In this document: positions 9,162-17,829 of the stretch, one piece after another
How the letters are laid out: every line of letters starts with the position of its first letter
Numbering within the stretch: position 1 is the stretch's first letter
Assembly: GCA_022760475.1 (NCBI GenBank)
Contig: JALEFZ010000088.1
Span: 124,001 to 188,000 of the forward strand
Source of the DNA: Bacteroidia bacterium
Lineage (GTDB): Bacteria; Bacteroidota; Bacteroidia; J057
Direction of reading: 5' to 3'
DNA: 64,000 nucleotides
Notes under the pieces: model-generated
What the model saw: the letters and a program-made list of their open reading frames with translations, nothing else
What the model was told of the DNA's origin: nothing
Databases searched by the model: none
Program-made: the position numbers and the translations under genes

Positions 9162-10469
9162 TTAAGAAAGTTCTTTTCTGTTTTTGATTCCCAGCAATCG
9201 CAGCTTTTCGGCTCGGCTGCTCAGGCTGCCCTGGCCATCTTTTAGCTTGAGCATGGCATCGTGATAACTTCGCTGGGCTTTTTCCAGGCTGGCACCAATC
9301 TTTTCCATTTCATTGACGTATCCCACAAACTTATCATAAAGGGCACCTCCTTGTCTGGCGATTTCCTGGGCATACTCGTTTTGTTGCTCTAGTTTCCAAA
9401 GGGAAGCTACGGTACGCAGGGTAGCTGAGAGGGTAGTAGGACCAACAAGGATGATCTTTTTGTCCCATGCATAGGAAAAGAGGTCTGTTTTATGCTGTAA
9501 GGCGAGGTTAAAAGCTGGCTCAATGGGCATAAAAAGCAGGGTAAACTCCGGGCTGTTGACCCCTTCCAGGTCATCATACCGCTTTTCACTCAGCTGGTTG
9601 ATATGAATCTGAACCGCGTCCAGGTGCTGCTTTAGTAAGGCTTCTCTTCTTGCTTCGGATTCTGCGTGAATGAGTTTTTCGTAGGCAACCAGAGAAACCT
9701 TTGAATCAACAATCAGGTGCTTGTTTTCGGGTAGGCAAATGACCACATCTGGCTGAAGTCTACGACCATCATGGGATTTTAAATCCATATTTTTGCCTTG
9801 GACGACGAATTCATGTCCTTCTCGCAGGCCACTGCTTTCCAGTATTTTGGAAAGGATCATTTCCCCCCAGTTTCCTTGTAACTTTTTGTCTCCCTTAAGT
9901 GCGCGGGTAAGGTTCCTGGCTTCTTCACTCATTTGGAGGTTTAAGCCTACCAGTTTTTCAATTTCTCTTTGAAGGGAAAACCTTTCCCTGGCTTCTTTTT
10001 GATAGGTGTTTTCTACCCTTTTCTCAAAATCTTCTATTCGATCCTTTAGGGGTTGAAGCAAATGGTGCAGTTGGAATTGATTGTCTGAGGCGAGCTTTTT
10101 GCTATTACGCTCGAGGATATTTCTGGCAAGGCTTTCAAATTCCAGACGGAAACTTTGTTGGAGCTGGCCAAGGTCTTTTTGTCGGTTGTCCATCTGGTGG
10201 GAAAGTTGGCTGTAGGATTCCTTCATTCGGCTGAGTTCACTGGTCAGGTCCAGTATCTGGGATTGATAATCTATCTGGTCAGCCTTGCTTTGACCATATT
10301 GGGATTCCAGCTTATGGTACTGATCCGTGAGGAGGCGTTTTTCAGATTCCAACTGAACCTGAAGTCTTTTTTCTTTTCCTACTCTCTCTTGAAAATATAA
10401 ATACACAATTAGGCTGGCGATCACTACTCCACCCAAAAATCCCATTATTCCTATCAACCAAACTTCCAT
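9162..10469 (-). CDS. rmuC: DNA recombination protein RmuC
   Basis: 435 residues. A single N-terminal membrane segment (about 6-26) is followed by a long coiled coil (about 30-165), then the RmuC domain (about 170-415). Recognisable parts include GNWGEMILSKILESSGL, a PD-(D/E)xK-like core with LQPDVVICLP then LIVDSKVSL, and the family signature FMPIEPAFNLAL. RmuC proteins limit inversions at short inverted repeats and are thought to be membrane-tethered nucleases. The exact biochemistry is not settled. It is separated from the T9SS array by an inverted repeat and is divergent from the EAD11-TPR gene. Start, length and domains agree with the family. Confidence 0.92.
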   Translation of the reverse strand: MEVWLIGIMGFLGGVVIASLIVYLYFQERVGKEKRLQVQLESEKRLLTDQYHKLESQYGQSKADQIDYQSQILDLTSELSRMKESYSQLSHQMDNRQKDLGQLQQSFRLEFESLARNILERNSKKLASDNQFQLHHLLQPLKDRIEDFEKRVENTYQKEARERFSLQREIEKLVGLNLQMSEEARNLTRALKGDKKLQGNWGEMILSKILESSGLREGHEFVVQGKNMDLKSHDGRRLQPDVVICLPENKHLIVDSKVSLVAYEKLIHAESEARREALLKQHLDAVQIHINQLSEKRYDDLEGVNSPEFTLLFMPIEPAFNLALQHKTDLFSYAWDKKIILVGPTTLSATLRTVASLWKLEQQNEYAQEIARQGGALYDKFVGYVNEMEKIGASLEKAQRSYHDAMLKLKDGQGSLSSRAEKLRLLGIKNRKELS

Positions 10470-10665
10470 ATGCTCAACTATTGATATCCAAATTAGTATT
10501 TTGTGGGGAAAAATCTAGTTTTTTTGGAATGAGATGTTGTGTGGAGGGAAGGCTTCGACGACTTGGACTTTCTGACAGGTATTAAAATTGGAAAAGAGCT
10601 TTATTTTCGAAATATTCAATTATATAGGCATTTACATAATATTCAAGCGTAATCCATTCAAATAA

Positions 10666-11478
10666 ATGACTGAAGACATCAATAAAATCAGGAAGTTATT
10701 TATTCAGCAAGATCATGAAGAAGCATTTAAACAAATAAATTTCATCCTGGAATCAGGAAGGGGAGCTGAATTGAGGAACCAATTTTTACAAACTCAAATT
10801 CGCTATGAACGAATTAAAAAAGCCCGCATTGAAAATCAATTGAGCTTTGATGAAGCAAGCAGGGAGTCAAGTAAATTGGACATGGCTATTCTGGCCTTGC
10901 TGGATAAGTTGGAAAAAGGAAGTGAGGGGCAAGAATCCAGGGACTTTAGCCATATGGAGCGGGTTTCCTTTGGTGAGCTAAAGGGATTAAGTCGAGAGAA
11001 ATTATTGACTTACATCCAGCATTTCAAGAATGACATTACCAATGGAAATACGAGCAGTGAGACCTACTATTGCATCGGGCTAGTGAATCTTCACCTGGGG
11101 CTTTATGACCTGGCGCAAAACAATCTTTCCAAGGCCATTGAAATCGACCCAGATGAAGGACGAAGTTATTACTTTCTTGCCTTGGCGAAGTTGCAGCGAA
11201 GAAGGCCTTCCAACCTGATCATGCCAGAACTAAAAGAAATAGAACAGCTTGTTTTGGCTGGCATAAGTTTAAGCCCATCAAAGGCGGTATTTTATTGCTT
11301 CCTTGCCTACCTCAAATATGAGTATTACCTAATGAACGGAATGTCTGATGGGAAGCCTGGGGTAAATGAATTGGTCAACTCAGGAAAATCAAAAAGCATA
11401 GACAGTACTGAAATTGAGCGCCTGGAGGAAATTCAGGGAATCCATAATCATATCATAGTTAATTATTTTAAAGGATAA
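10666..11478 (+). CDS. EAD11-like adaptor domain fused to TPR repeats
   Basis: 270 residues, no signal peptide, so cytoplasmic. Residues 1-85 look like effector-associated domain 11 (EAD11): IRKLFIQQDHEEAFKQI, then a helix with LQTQIRYERIKKARIEN, then LSFDEASRESSKLDMAIL and ALLDKLEK. Residues about 115-265 form TPR-like helical repeats (YYCIGLVNLHLGLYDLAQ, NLSKAIEIDPDEGRSYYFLA). EADs are small helical adaptor domains that join sensors to effectors by homotypic contact in bacterial conflict systems. Here the effector would be another protein. The gene is followed after 3 bases by an unknown ORF, almost certainly co-transcribed. The same EAD11 pattern recurs in the protein at 17830-18327. The family call rests on remembered motif patterns, not a profile search. 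Confidence 0.7.
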   Translation: MTEDINKIRKLFIQQDHEEAFKQINFILESGRGAELRNQFLQTQIRYERIKKARIENQLSFDEASRESSKLDMAILALLDKLEKGSEGQESRDFSHMERVSFGELKGLSREKLLTYIQHFKNDITNGNTSSETYYCIGLVNLHLGLYDLAQNNLSKAIEIDPDEGRSYYFLALAKLQRRRPSNLIMPELKEIEQLVLAGISLSPSKAVFYCFLAYLKYEYYLMNGMSDGKPGVNELVNSGKSKSIDSTEIERLEEIQGIHNHIIVNYFKG

Positions 11479-11481
11479 AAA

Positions 11482-12165
11482 ATGTCAACAGCAGTAACCA
11501 AAAACGGAAAAATCATTAAAAATTACTTTTCTGACTCCATTTTTACTTCTGGCCCCAAGGATAAAGAGGTCGACAAACTGATCGAGAAGAGCTATGAAGG
11601 ACTATATGACAAGGCCTTAGCCAAGGCCAGCATCAATGCTTCGGATTGCATCAGGCCTTCGGTGATCATTACAGGTCCTAAGTTGAATAATCTTGGAGGA
11701 GCTGAGTTTTCTATAAAAAAGGGGAAGGACAATTACATCCGTTACATTCCATTGGGCATTACGATCATAAACTTCCTCCCTCACCAGTTGGTGGCATATC
11801 AATGTGTATTTGACCCAACCACTGAAAATGCATTGAATGAAAGTACCCTGGAATATTTTTATAAGGATGTTGTAGCTTTGGAGACCAAGACGATTTCCAG
11901 GACGGAGAAGACTTATACCTTCAGTGAAAAGGTGATCAACAAAATTCCGGTCATCAAGAAGTTGTTTGACACGGGAAAGGTTGAGCAATACAATGACGCA
12001 GAAATTTTTGTACTGACTACGAGTGGAGGTACCAAGTTGGAAGTTGTTTTGACGGAGCGGGTATTGATTGAGGCTGTTGGAGGTGGAGAATTACCAAAGA
12101 CCTTGTCAGAAAATTCGGTGAAGGTGGTTCGGAAAATGCTTCGCGAAAAAAAGATGAGTTATTGA
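11482..12165 (+). CDS. Unknown protein, co-transcribed with the EAD11-TPR gene
   Basis: 227 residues, no signal peptide or membrane segment. I do not recognise the family. The protein is mixed alpha/beta: a charged N-terminal helix (about 25-50), a beta-rich middle (PSVIITGPKLNNLGGAEFSI ... YIRYIPLGITIINFLPHQLV), a segment EYFYKDVVALETKTISR, a beta-hairpin (AEIFVLTTSGGTKLEVVLTE), and a basic C-terminal tail (VVRKMLREKKM). The hairpin followed by an ER-rich helix is loosely like PH-type folds, but this is only an impression. The start lies 3 bases after the stop of the EAD11-TPR gene, so the two are translated from one transcript and probably act together as a sensor or effector pair. Confidence 0.75.
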   Translation: MSTAVTKNGKIIKNYFSDSIFTSGPKDKEVDKLIEKSYEGLYDKALAKASINASDCIRPSVIITGPKLNNLGGAEFSIKKGKDNYIRYIPLGITIINFLPHQLVAYQCVFDPTTENALNESTLEYFYKDVVALETKTISRTEKTYTFSEKVINKIPVIKKLFDTGKVEQYNDAEIFVLTTSGGTKLEVVLTERVLIEAVGGGELPKTLSENSVKVVRKMLREKKMSY

Positions 12166-12222
12166 GGGGGCTGCTGATTTTGAGGGCAGCTATTCTTGTT
12201 TTCTTTCGGTTAAATTAAATTC

Positions 12223-12747
12223 ATGAATATAGTAGTTGCTTCTCAGAATCCCGTAAAATTAGATGCTGTCCAAGAGGGAGTTGAAGAACTGTGGCCTAAC
12301 ATTGACCCGGATATCATAGGGCTAAGTGTTCCTTCAGGCGTGGGTGCCCAGCCTATGACCGAGATGGAGACCCTTGAGGGGGCCAGAAATCGTGTCCGTA
12401 GGGCGATAGAGCATTCCCCTAGTGCCAATTATTGGGCTGGGATAGAAGGTGGGGTTCAGGATATTGGGAAAAAAATGGCTGCTTTTGCCTGGGTGGTGGT
12501 CTCTGATGGTGAGAAATGGGGAGAAGCCCGTTCGGCGACTTTCTTTTTGCCTGATGAGGTGGCTAAACTGGTACGCAGTGGAATAGAATTGGGAGAAGCT
12601 GACGACAAGGTGTTTGGTGCCACAAATTCAAAACAAAAAAATGGTGCCATAGGCCTATTGACCCATAACACCATTACCCGTACCAGCCTTTATGTGCCGG
12701 CTGTTATCATGGCTTTCATACCATTTATCCGACCTGAATTTTATTGA
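12223..12747 (+). CDS. yjjX: Inosine/xanthosine triphosphatase, YjjX family
   Basis: 174 residues. It opens with MNIVVASQNPVKLDAV, the substrate-binding start of the NTPase family, followed by GAQPMTEMETLEGARNR and YWAGIEGGV, the hallmark motifs of YjjX (DUF84). The enzyme hydrolyses ITP and XTP, removing deaminated purine nucleotides from the pool. Length agrees with the family. It sits 57 bases after the unknown partner of the EAD11 gene and is convergent with the S46 peptidase. A shared transcript with the upstream pair is possible but not needed. Confidence 0.9.
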   Translation: MNIVVASQNPVKLDAVQEGVEELWPNIDPDIIGLSVPSGVGAQPMTEMETLEGARNRVRRAIEHSPSANYWAGIEGGVQDIGKKMAAFAWVVVSDGEKWGEARSATFFLPDEVAKLVRSGIELGEADDKVFGATNSKQKNGAIGLLTHNTITRTSLYVPAVIMAFIPFIRPEFY

Positions 12748-12777
12748 ATTCGTGCTGGAAATATGCTGAGTAGCATT

Positions 12778-12809
12778 AACCCTGTCAGGCTTATAACCCT
12801 GACAGGGTT
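12778..12809. terminator. Bidirectional hairpin between convergent yjjX and S46 peptidase genes
   Basis: A perfect 12-bp stem (AACCCTGTCAGG / CCTGACAGGGTT) with an 8-base loop lies between two convergent stops. There is no strong T-run on either side, so it may act with other factors. The sequence resembles short intergenic repeats found in Bacteroidota. Confidence 0.6.
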
Positions 12810-12818
12810 GTACAAAAA

Positions 12819-15092
12819 TTATTTGCCTTCTACAATCTCTTTCAGAAGATTTTGTGAATCTGCATACTTGTCTACCAAAAACAGGATGAACCTCACATCA
12901 GCAACAATCGTTCTGTTTACTTCTTGGAGTACCTCTACGTCCCCACACATGGACTCCCAGTTGCCATCAAAGGCCACACCGATCAGCTCACCTTTTCCAT
13001 TTAATACCGGAGATCCAGAGTTGCCGCCAGTGATGTCATTGGTGGTAAGGAAGCATACATTCAATTTGCCATCCTTGTCAGCATAAGAACCATAATCCCC
13101 CGCATTGATCAGGTTTCTAAGTTTCTCAGGAACATCAAAATCCGGGTTCTCAGGATCATATTTTTCCATGAGCCCCTTGGCAGTTGTGAAGTATTTGTAA
13201 GTGATGGAATCCCCCGCACTGTAAGCCTGAACCTTACCGTATGAAAATCTGGTGGTAGAGTTGGCATCGGGGTAGAAACTGCGTTCAGGATACATTTCCA
13301 TCATGCCCTTGATGTAGGTTTTTCTCAGATCACCGATTTGCGAATTGAAGGCCTGCATCACGAGGGCTGCCTTTGAAGAATACAACTCAAGCATGTCGTT
13401 GAGCATCATGAAAAGTGGGTCATTCTTCAATTTATCTTTATCAGGATTATCCAGAAAAGCTTTTACTACTTCAGGGTTTCCAGCCAAAGACCTATCATAA
13501 GCCGTATCTGCCCAAGCGAGGAACTTCTCCAGGTCAGACATGGCAGCCCACTTGGCTTTGTTTTTCTTCTGCTGCTTTTTGAGCTTCTTCTTCTCCTTTT
13601 TGGTTAAATCAGTTTTTTCACTCAATGGGAAAGGCTTAGTACCTGCAACCACTGACTTGAAAAGTTCAGGCTTGATTTCATCCCTCAGCCCAGTAAATAC
13701 AGTTTCCAGGTGGCCCATGTAGATTTCTTTATCCATGGTCCTCAGGAAATCATCATAATACTCACCTAATCCTTCCTTGATGCGTCCAATTTCAGCTTCC
13801 TGCATTTCTTTGGTACCACGACTCATGAATGCATCCAATCTGCGAAGGTTAGTGTAGGTAAATCTAAGTGCATCTGAGGCCGCGTCAGGATAGATGAAGG
13901 TATAAATCAACAATTGATTGATGTGGTCTGCATCTTCTCTTACTTCGTAAAGCTCCTTGATGTCCTCGAGGATGTTTCCGTATTCTTTTTTACGCTCAGG
14001 GTCCGCTTCAGCCCAGGCCTGGAAAGCCTTTTCCATTCCTTGGCGCTTGCCTACAATGTCATTGCGCTTAAGCATGGTGGAAGCACCTTTGAAATACTTG
14101 TAGTAATTCATCAGGCTGGCGTAAGCACCTGTCAGGCGTAGCCTGTTCTCCTCGCTCTCGTCCATGGCTTTTTTGATCGCAGTCGTAGAAACCTTCCTCA
14201 TTGCAATGTGGTCAGGATAGTTCTGATCAATCAAGTTAGAGACTGCATAAGAAGTAAGGTATCTTGTGGTAGATCCTGGGTAGCCCATGATCATGCTGAA
14301 GTCTCCTTCTTTCACTCCATCTGTGCTTACAGGGAAGAAATGCTTGGGCTGGTAAGGGACATTGTCTTCAGCATACTCAGCCGGCTGGTTGTCTTTACCT
14401 GCATAAACCCTGATCAGGGTAAAATCTGAAGTATGGCGTGGCCACATCCAGTTGTCGGTATCATACCCATATTTCCCTACATCCTGTGGTGGTACACCTG
14501 CCAGCCTTACATCTGGATATACCTGGTATACATAAAGGTAGTATTCTAGGCCGTGGTAAGCTTCAGCAATGTCAACAACATATTTTCCGTCTTGCTCAGC
14601 CTCAGCAGCAATGATCTGCATATTGGTTTCCATCTTCTCTTTGCCACCGGCCATAACTCGGTCGGTTACATTTTCGATTTTGATCAGGAAACCTGCCGTC
14701 ATTCCTTCCAAGGGGATTTCTTCCTCATAACTACCTGCCCAAAAACCGTTTTCCAGGTGATCAGTTTCAGGAGTAGAAATAGCCGCTACCTCATCATAGG
14801 TACAGTGGTGGTTGGTAAGAAGAAGCCCCTGAGAGGTGATGGCACCTGCGGTACAAGAACCGCCATTCAATACCACGATAGCATCTTTTAGTGATCTGGC
14901 TGTATCGTTGTAAATGGTAGCTGGGTCAATTTCCAGGCCTACTTTCTTCATTTCTTCTCCTTTGAGAGAAGCTACTGTGTTAGGAATCCACATCCCTTCT
15001 ACATAACCTGGATTAGGACTGTATTGGGCGAATGTGTTAAGGGCGATTAAGCTAAGAAGGCCTAATAGTACCCCGCGAAGGCTTTTGTTCAT
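12819..15092 (-). CDS. S46 family dipeptidyl-peptidase, DPP7-type
   Basis: 757 residues with a signal peptide (MNKSLRGVLLGLLSLIALN, then TFAQ). The chymotrypsin-like core shows LLTNHHC with the catalytic His (H96), WMWPRHTSDFTLIRVYA with the catalytic Asp, and GGNSGSPVLNGKGE with Ser692. A helical lid region with a lysine-rich stretch (KKEKKKLKKQQKKNKAKW) interrupts the core, as in the family. Eighteen residues after the catalytic Ser is a Gly (FDGNWE). In the family this position is Gly in DPP7 (hydrophobic P1) and Arg in DPP11 (acidic P1), so DPP7-like specificity is expected. The enzyme releases dipeptides from N-termini in the periplasm, feeding peptide uptake. Confidence 0.93.
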   Translation of the reverse strand: MNKSLRGVLLGLLSLIALNTFAQYSPNPGYVEGMWIPNTVASLKGEEMKKVGLEIDPATIYNDTARSLKDAIVVLNGGSCTAGAITSQGLLLTNHHCTYDEVAAISTPETDHLENGFWAGSYEEEIPLEGMTAGFLIKIENVTDRVMAGGKEKMETNMQIIAAEAEQDGKYVVDIAEAYHGLEYYLYVYQVYPDVRLAGVPPQDVGKYGYDTDNWMWPRHTSDFTLIRVYAGKDNQPAEYAEDNVPYQPKHFFPVSTDGVKEGDFSMIMGYPGSTTRYLTSYAVSNLIDQNYPDHIAMRKVSTTAIKKAMDESEENRLRLTGAYASLMNYYKYFKGASTMLKRNDIVGKRQGMEKAFQAWAEADPERKKEYGNILEDIKELYEVREDADHINQLLIYTFIYPDAASDALRFTYTNLRRLDAFMSRGTKEMQEAEIGRIKEGLGEYYDDFLRTMDKEIYMGHLETVFTGLRDEIKPELFKSVVAGTKPFPLSEKTDLTKKEKKKLKKQQKKNKAKWAAMSDLEKFLAWADTAYDRSLAGNPEVVKAFLDNPDKDKLKNDPLFMMLNDMLELYSSKAALVMQAFNSQIGDLRKTYIKGMMEMYPERSFYPDANSTTRFSYGKVQAYSAGDSITYKYFTTAKGLMEKYDPENPDFDVPEKLRNLINAGDYGSYADKDGKLNVCFLTTNDITGGNSGSPVLNGKGELIGVAFDGNWESMCGDVEVLQEVNRTIVADVRFILFLVDKYADSQNLLKEIVEGK

Positions 15093-15146
15093 TTTTGTTG
15101 ATTTGATTTATTCTGGATATACAAAATTGGCTTTATTAATCTTAAA

Positions 15147-15896
15147 CTATTGTTCTCTGTGAACATGATGGGATGATGCCTGAGCTGTAGGCATAACCAC
15201 GATATCGTTAATGGTTACATGGGGAGGTGTACTGGCCACATAGGCAATCACTTCTGCCACATCTTTACCTCTAAGGGGTTCCATACCATTATAGACGTTG
15301 TCTGCGCGGTCCTTGTCACCCTTGAAGCGAACCATAGAAAACTCTGTTTCCACCAGTCCAGGAGCTACATTCGTAACCTTGATCCCATGCTGAAGCATAT
15401 CTATACGCATGGCCTTAGACAAGGCATCGACTGCATGTTTTGAAGCACAATATACATTGCCCCCTGGATAAACCTCCTTACCTGCGATTGACCCTACGTT
15501 AATGATGTGTCCTTTTTTTCTGGCAATCATTCCAGGAGCAATGCTCCTACTGACATAAAGAAGGCCTTTTACATTGGTATCCAACATCCTTTCCCAATCA
15601 TCGATCAGTCCCTCCTGCAATGGCCCTTTACCTACGGCCAGGCCAGCATTGTTGACCAGGATGTCAATGTCTTGCCACGCTTCTGGTAGGTTTTCCAGTT
15701 TGTTTCCTACTTCGTCTTGATTTCTTACATCGAATGCCAGACAAAGAACCTCTGTCTGTAGGCGGTTTTTCAAGGCCTCAAGGCGTTCTTCCCTTCGTCC
15801 AGTAAGGATAAGCCTATGGCCCTGGTGAGAAAACAGTTCGGCAGTAGCTTCTCCGATTCCTGCTGTCGCTCCGGTAATCAGTATCGTTTTTTTCAT
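15147..15896 (-). CDS. Short-chain dehydrogenase/reductase (SDR)
   Basis: 249 residues, classical SDR. It has the TGATAGIGEAT glycine motif with an RREER sequence favouring NADP, NNAG at the end of beta-4, the catalytic Ser in NVGSIAG, and YCASKHA with the Tyr-x-x-x-Lys. The overall pattern (LDTNVKGLLYVSRSIAPGM, GLVETEFSMVRFKGD) resembles the YdfG/3-hydroxy acid dehydrogenase group, which oxidises L-serine, L-allo-threonine or 3-hydroxypropionate-type substrates. The substrate cannot be fixed from sequence alone. It lies downstream of the GNAT gene on the same strand (20-base gap) and could share its transcript. Confidence 0.88.
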   Translation of the reverse strand: MKKTILITGATAGIGEATAELFSHQGHRLILTGRREERLEALKNRLQTEVLCLAFDVRNQDEVGNKLENLPEAWQDIDILVNNAGLAVGKGPLQEGLIDDWERMLDTNVKGLLYVSRSIAPGMIARKKGHIINVGSIAGKEVYPGGNVYCASKHAVDALSKAMRIDMLQHGIKVTNVAPGLVETEFSMVRFKGDKDRADNVYNGMEPLRGKDVAEVIAYVASTPPHVTINDIVVMPTAQASSHHVHREQ

Positions 15897-15920
15897 AAGT
15901 TTTGCTAAAGGAGGAAAATA

Positions 15921-16400
15921 TCAATCAAATGTCCATTCAGAAAGTTGATCCTTGTAGAGCTTACAGTCAATCCATTCGGAATCAAAAACGGTATTCAGTT
16001 TTTTATACATTTCGATTGCTGGCTTATTCCAATCCAAGACCTGCCATTTCATCATCTGGGCATCATTTTCAAGGGCAAAAGACACCAAACTGTCAAATAA
16101 TTTTTTCCCGATTCCCTGGCGTCGAAATGAACTGCTGACTACAAGGTCATCCAGGTAAAGCATCTTCCCTTTCCATGTTGAGTATGCAAAATAGAAAAGA
16201 GCAATGCCTATGATATGTTTATCTTCATTCTCGGCAACAAAACAGTGAAATAAAGGTTTTTCTAACTGAAATCCATCTCGCTTGTAGATTTCCGCAGTAG
16301 TTTTGACGGCTTCTGGAGCCTTTTCGTATTCGGCAAGTTCACGAACCAATGCATGGACGGCATCCATGTCCGATTCCATAGCCATTCTGATGTGTATCAT
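15921..16400 (-). CDS. GNAT N-acetyltransferase, SSAT-like
   Basis: 159 residues. The fold begins with IRMAMESDMDAVHALVRELAEYE. Motif A is VVSSSFRRQGIGKKLF with the acetyl-CoA pyrophosphate loop, and the C-terminal part has WQVLDWNKPAIEMYKKL. The LVRELAEYEKAP opening, LFYFAYSTWKGKMLYLDDL and VLDWN-P-A motifs are close to spermidine/spermine and thialysine N-acetyltransferases, so a polyamine-like or lysine-analogue amine is a reasonable substrate. Cytoplasmic. It is followed by the SDR gene on the same strand. Confidence 0.85.
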   Translation of the reverse strand: MIHIRMAMESDMDAVHALVRELAEYEKAPEAVKTTAEIYKRDGFQLEKPLFHCFVAENEDKHIIGIALFYFAYSTWKGKMLYLDDLVVSSSFRRQGIGKKLFDSLVSFALENDAQMMKWQVLDWNKPAIEMYKKLNTVFDSEWIDCKLYKDQLSEWTFD

Positions 16401-16502
16401 AAGTGGATTTTTCTCTTTGGGATAAATAACTGAATTTGCATCTCACAAGTTAGCCTACGCTAACAGAGAAGTTAAAAACGGATAGCATTACTTCTGCAAT
16501 TT

Positions 16503-17510
16503 ATGGCTCCCAAGCTAAAGTATTTTCCCCAAATAGATGTTCTCAGGGCTTTGGCCATAATCGGAGTGATTCTCAGCCACTGGTTTCATCAGGTAGACTG
16601 GATATTTTCTCTGAAGTTGGGAAGGCTTGGGGTTGACCTGTTTTTCGTGATCAGTGGCTTTTTGATTACCAGAATTTTATTCTTTCAAAAAGAAAAAGGC
16701 CATGTCAAAGCTGCGTTAAGGACCTTCTATGCAAGGAGGGTTCTCCGAATATTTCCAGTTTATTATCTCGTTGTATTCCTCTCAGCAATATTTCATGATG
16801 GTCTTGTCAGGGAGGCATTGCCGTGGAACCTGACCTACACTTCCAACTTTTTTATGCTCAAAATCGAAGCATGGGTTGGAGTTATTACACATTTTTGGTC
16901 ATTATCTGTTGAAGAACAATTTTACCTCCTTTGGCCATTTCTGATTTTGCTCTTTAGGCAAAAAAGACTCCCTCAGGTGATCATGGTAGCCATCATGCTA
17001 GGAGTCCTGAGCAGGCTTTTTTTCTGGCTAATGGATTGGAATTACCTCTATGTCATGATTTTTCCAAGTTCCTGTCTGGATGTATTGGGAGCAGGAGCCT
17101 TGCTGGCATGGCTATACGAAACCCTGCCCTTTGAGAAGTATCAAAAACTCCTGAGCAATCCATGGGCTTTGGTTGGAGGCATATTGCTTTTGGCCTTGAT
17201 GTATATTCCTGGCAATTCGTTAGAACCGGTGGGTTTCAGGTTGGCTGAAAGTTTTTTGTTTTTCTTCATCGTTGGTAGGGCTACCTTGGGTGCTCGGGCA
17301 AATAAGCCCCTTGTCTTCCTGGGGAAAATCAGCTATTCGACCTACCTCTTCCATAATTTTATTCCGGGCATATTGCTAGGAATGACGTGGCCTGAAAATA
17401 TTTTCCTCAAGGGCCTGATAGAATTCCTGCTTCTCATTCTGATATCGTGGGTTTCCTATCGCTGGGTAGAAAAACCCATTAATTCATTGAAAAAGCACTT
17501 TCCTTACTGA
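16503..17510 (+). CDS. Acyltransferase 3 family membrane protein (OafA-like)
   Basis: 335 residues with about ten hydrophobic membrane segments. The N-terminus has the family signature: RALAIIGVILSHWFHQ with the conserved His, then RLGVDLFFVISGFLIT and RRVLRIFPVYYLVV. It lacks the extra SGNH domain of long OafA proteins. Such proteins O-acylate sugars of surface polysaccharides or lipids using cytoplasmic acyl-CoA. The substrate is unknown and there are no polysaccharide genes nearby. Its last 7 bases overlap the 3' end of cutA on the opposite strand. Confidence 0.88.
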   Translation: MAPKLKYFPQIDVLRALAIIGVILSHWFHQVDWIFSLKLGRLGVDLFFVISGFLITRILFFQKEKGHVKAALRTFYARRVLRIFPVYYLVVFLSAIFHDGLVREALPWNLTYTSNFFMLKIEAWVGVITHFWSLSVEEQFYLLWPFLILLFRQKRLPQVIMVAIMLGVLSRLFFWLMDWNYLYVMIFPSSCLDVLGAGALLAWLYETLPFEKYQKLLSNPWALVGGILLLALMYIPGNSLEPVGFRLAESFLFFFIVGRATLGARANKPLVFLGKISYSTYLFHNFIPGILLGMTWPENIFLKGLIEFLLLILISWVSYRWVEKPINSLKKHFPY

Positions 17511-17824
17511 TTAGTTGCTTCCTCAGCAATCCATTTCAAATAAGGTTCATGGCCATTTTGAATGGGAAGGCTTATCACACAGGGAACATCATAGCTATGG
17601 AGGGCAGTTACTTCATGGCTGATTTTGTCTACAAGTTGGGCCTGAGACTTGGCTATGAGGATACATTCATGATCCTCCACGATTTTTCCCTCCCACCAGT
17701 ATGCTGAGATCATGTTATCTATGACATTGATGCAAGCTACCAGACGTTTTTGGAGGAGTGATTTCCCAATTTCAAGGGCTTGTTGTTTATCCTTACAAGT
17801 GATGTAGATGAAGGTGGGGTTCAT
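17504..17824 (-). CDS. cutA: CutA, divalent cation tolerance protein family
   Basis: 106 residues, full length for CutA. Motifs are FIYITCKDKQQALEIGKSLL, LVACINVIDNMISAYWWEGKI, ECILIAKSQ, and the C-terminal YDVPCVISLPI. CutA is a very stable trimer named for copper tolerance. Its cellular role is still unclear, and it resembles PII signalling proteins in fold. It is the last gene of a three-gene minus-strand unit: the upstream EAD adaptor stops 5 bases before the cutA start. That arrangement is unusual and suggests co-transcription, though cutA may simply be a resident gene behind an inserted module. Confidence 0.93.
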   Translation of the reverse strand: MNPTFIYITCKDKQQALEIGKSLLQKRLVACINVIDNMISAYWWEGKIVEDHECILIAKSQAQLVDKISHEVTALHSYDVPCVISLPIQNGHEPYLKWIAEEATNQ

Positions 17825-17829
17825 ATGAA

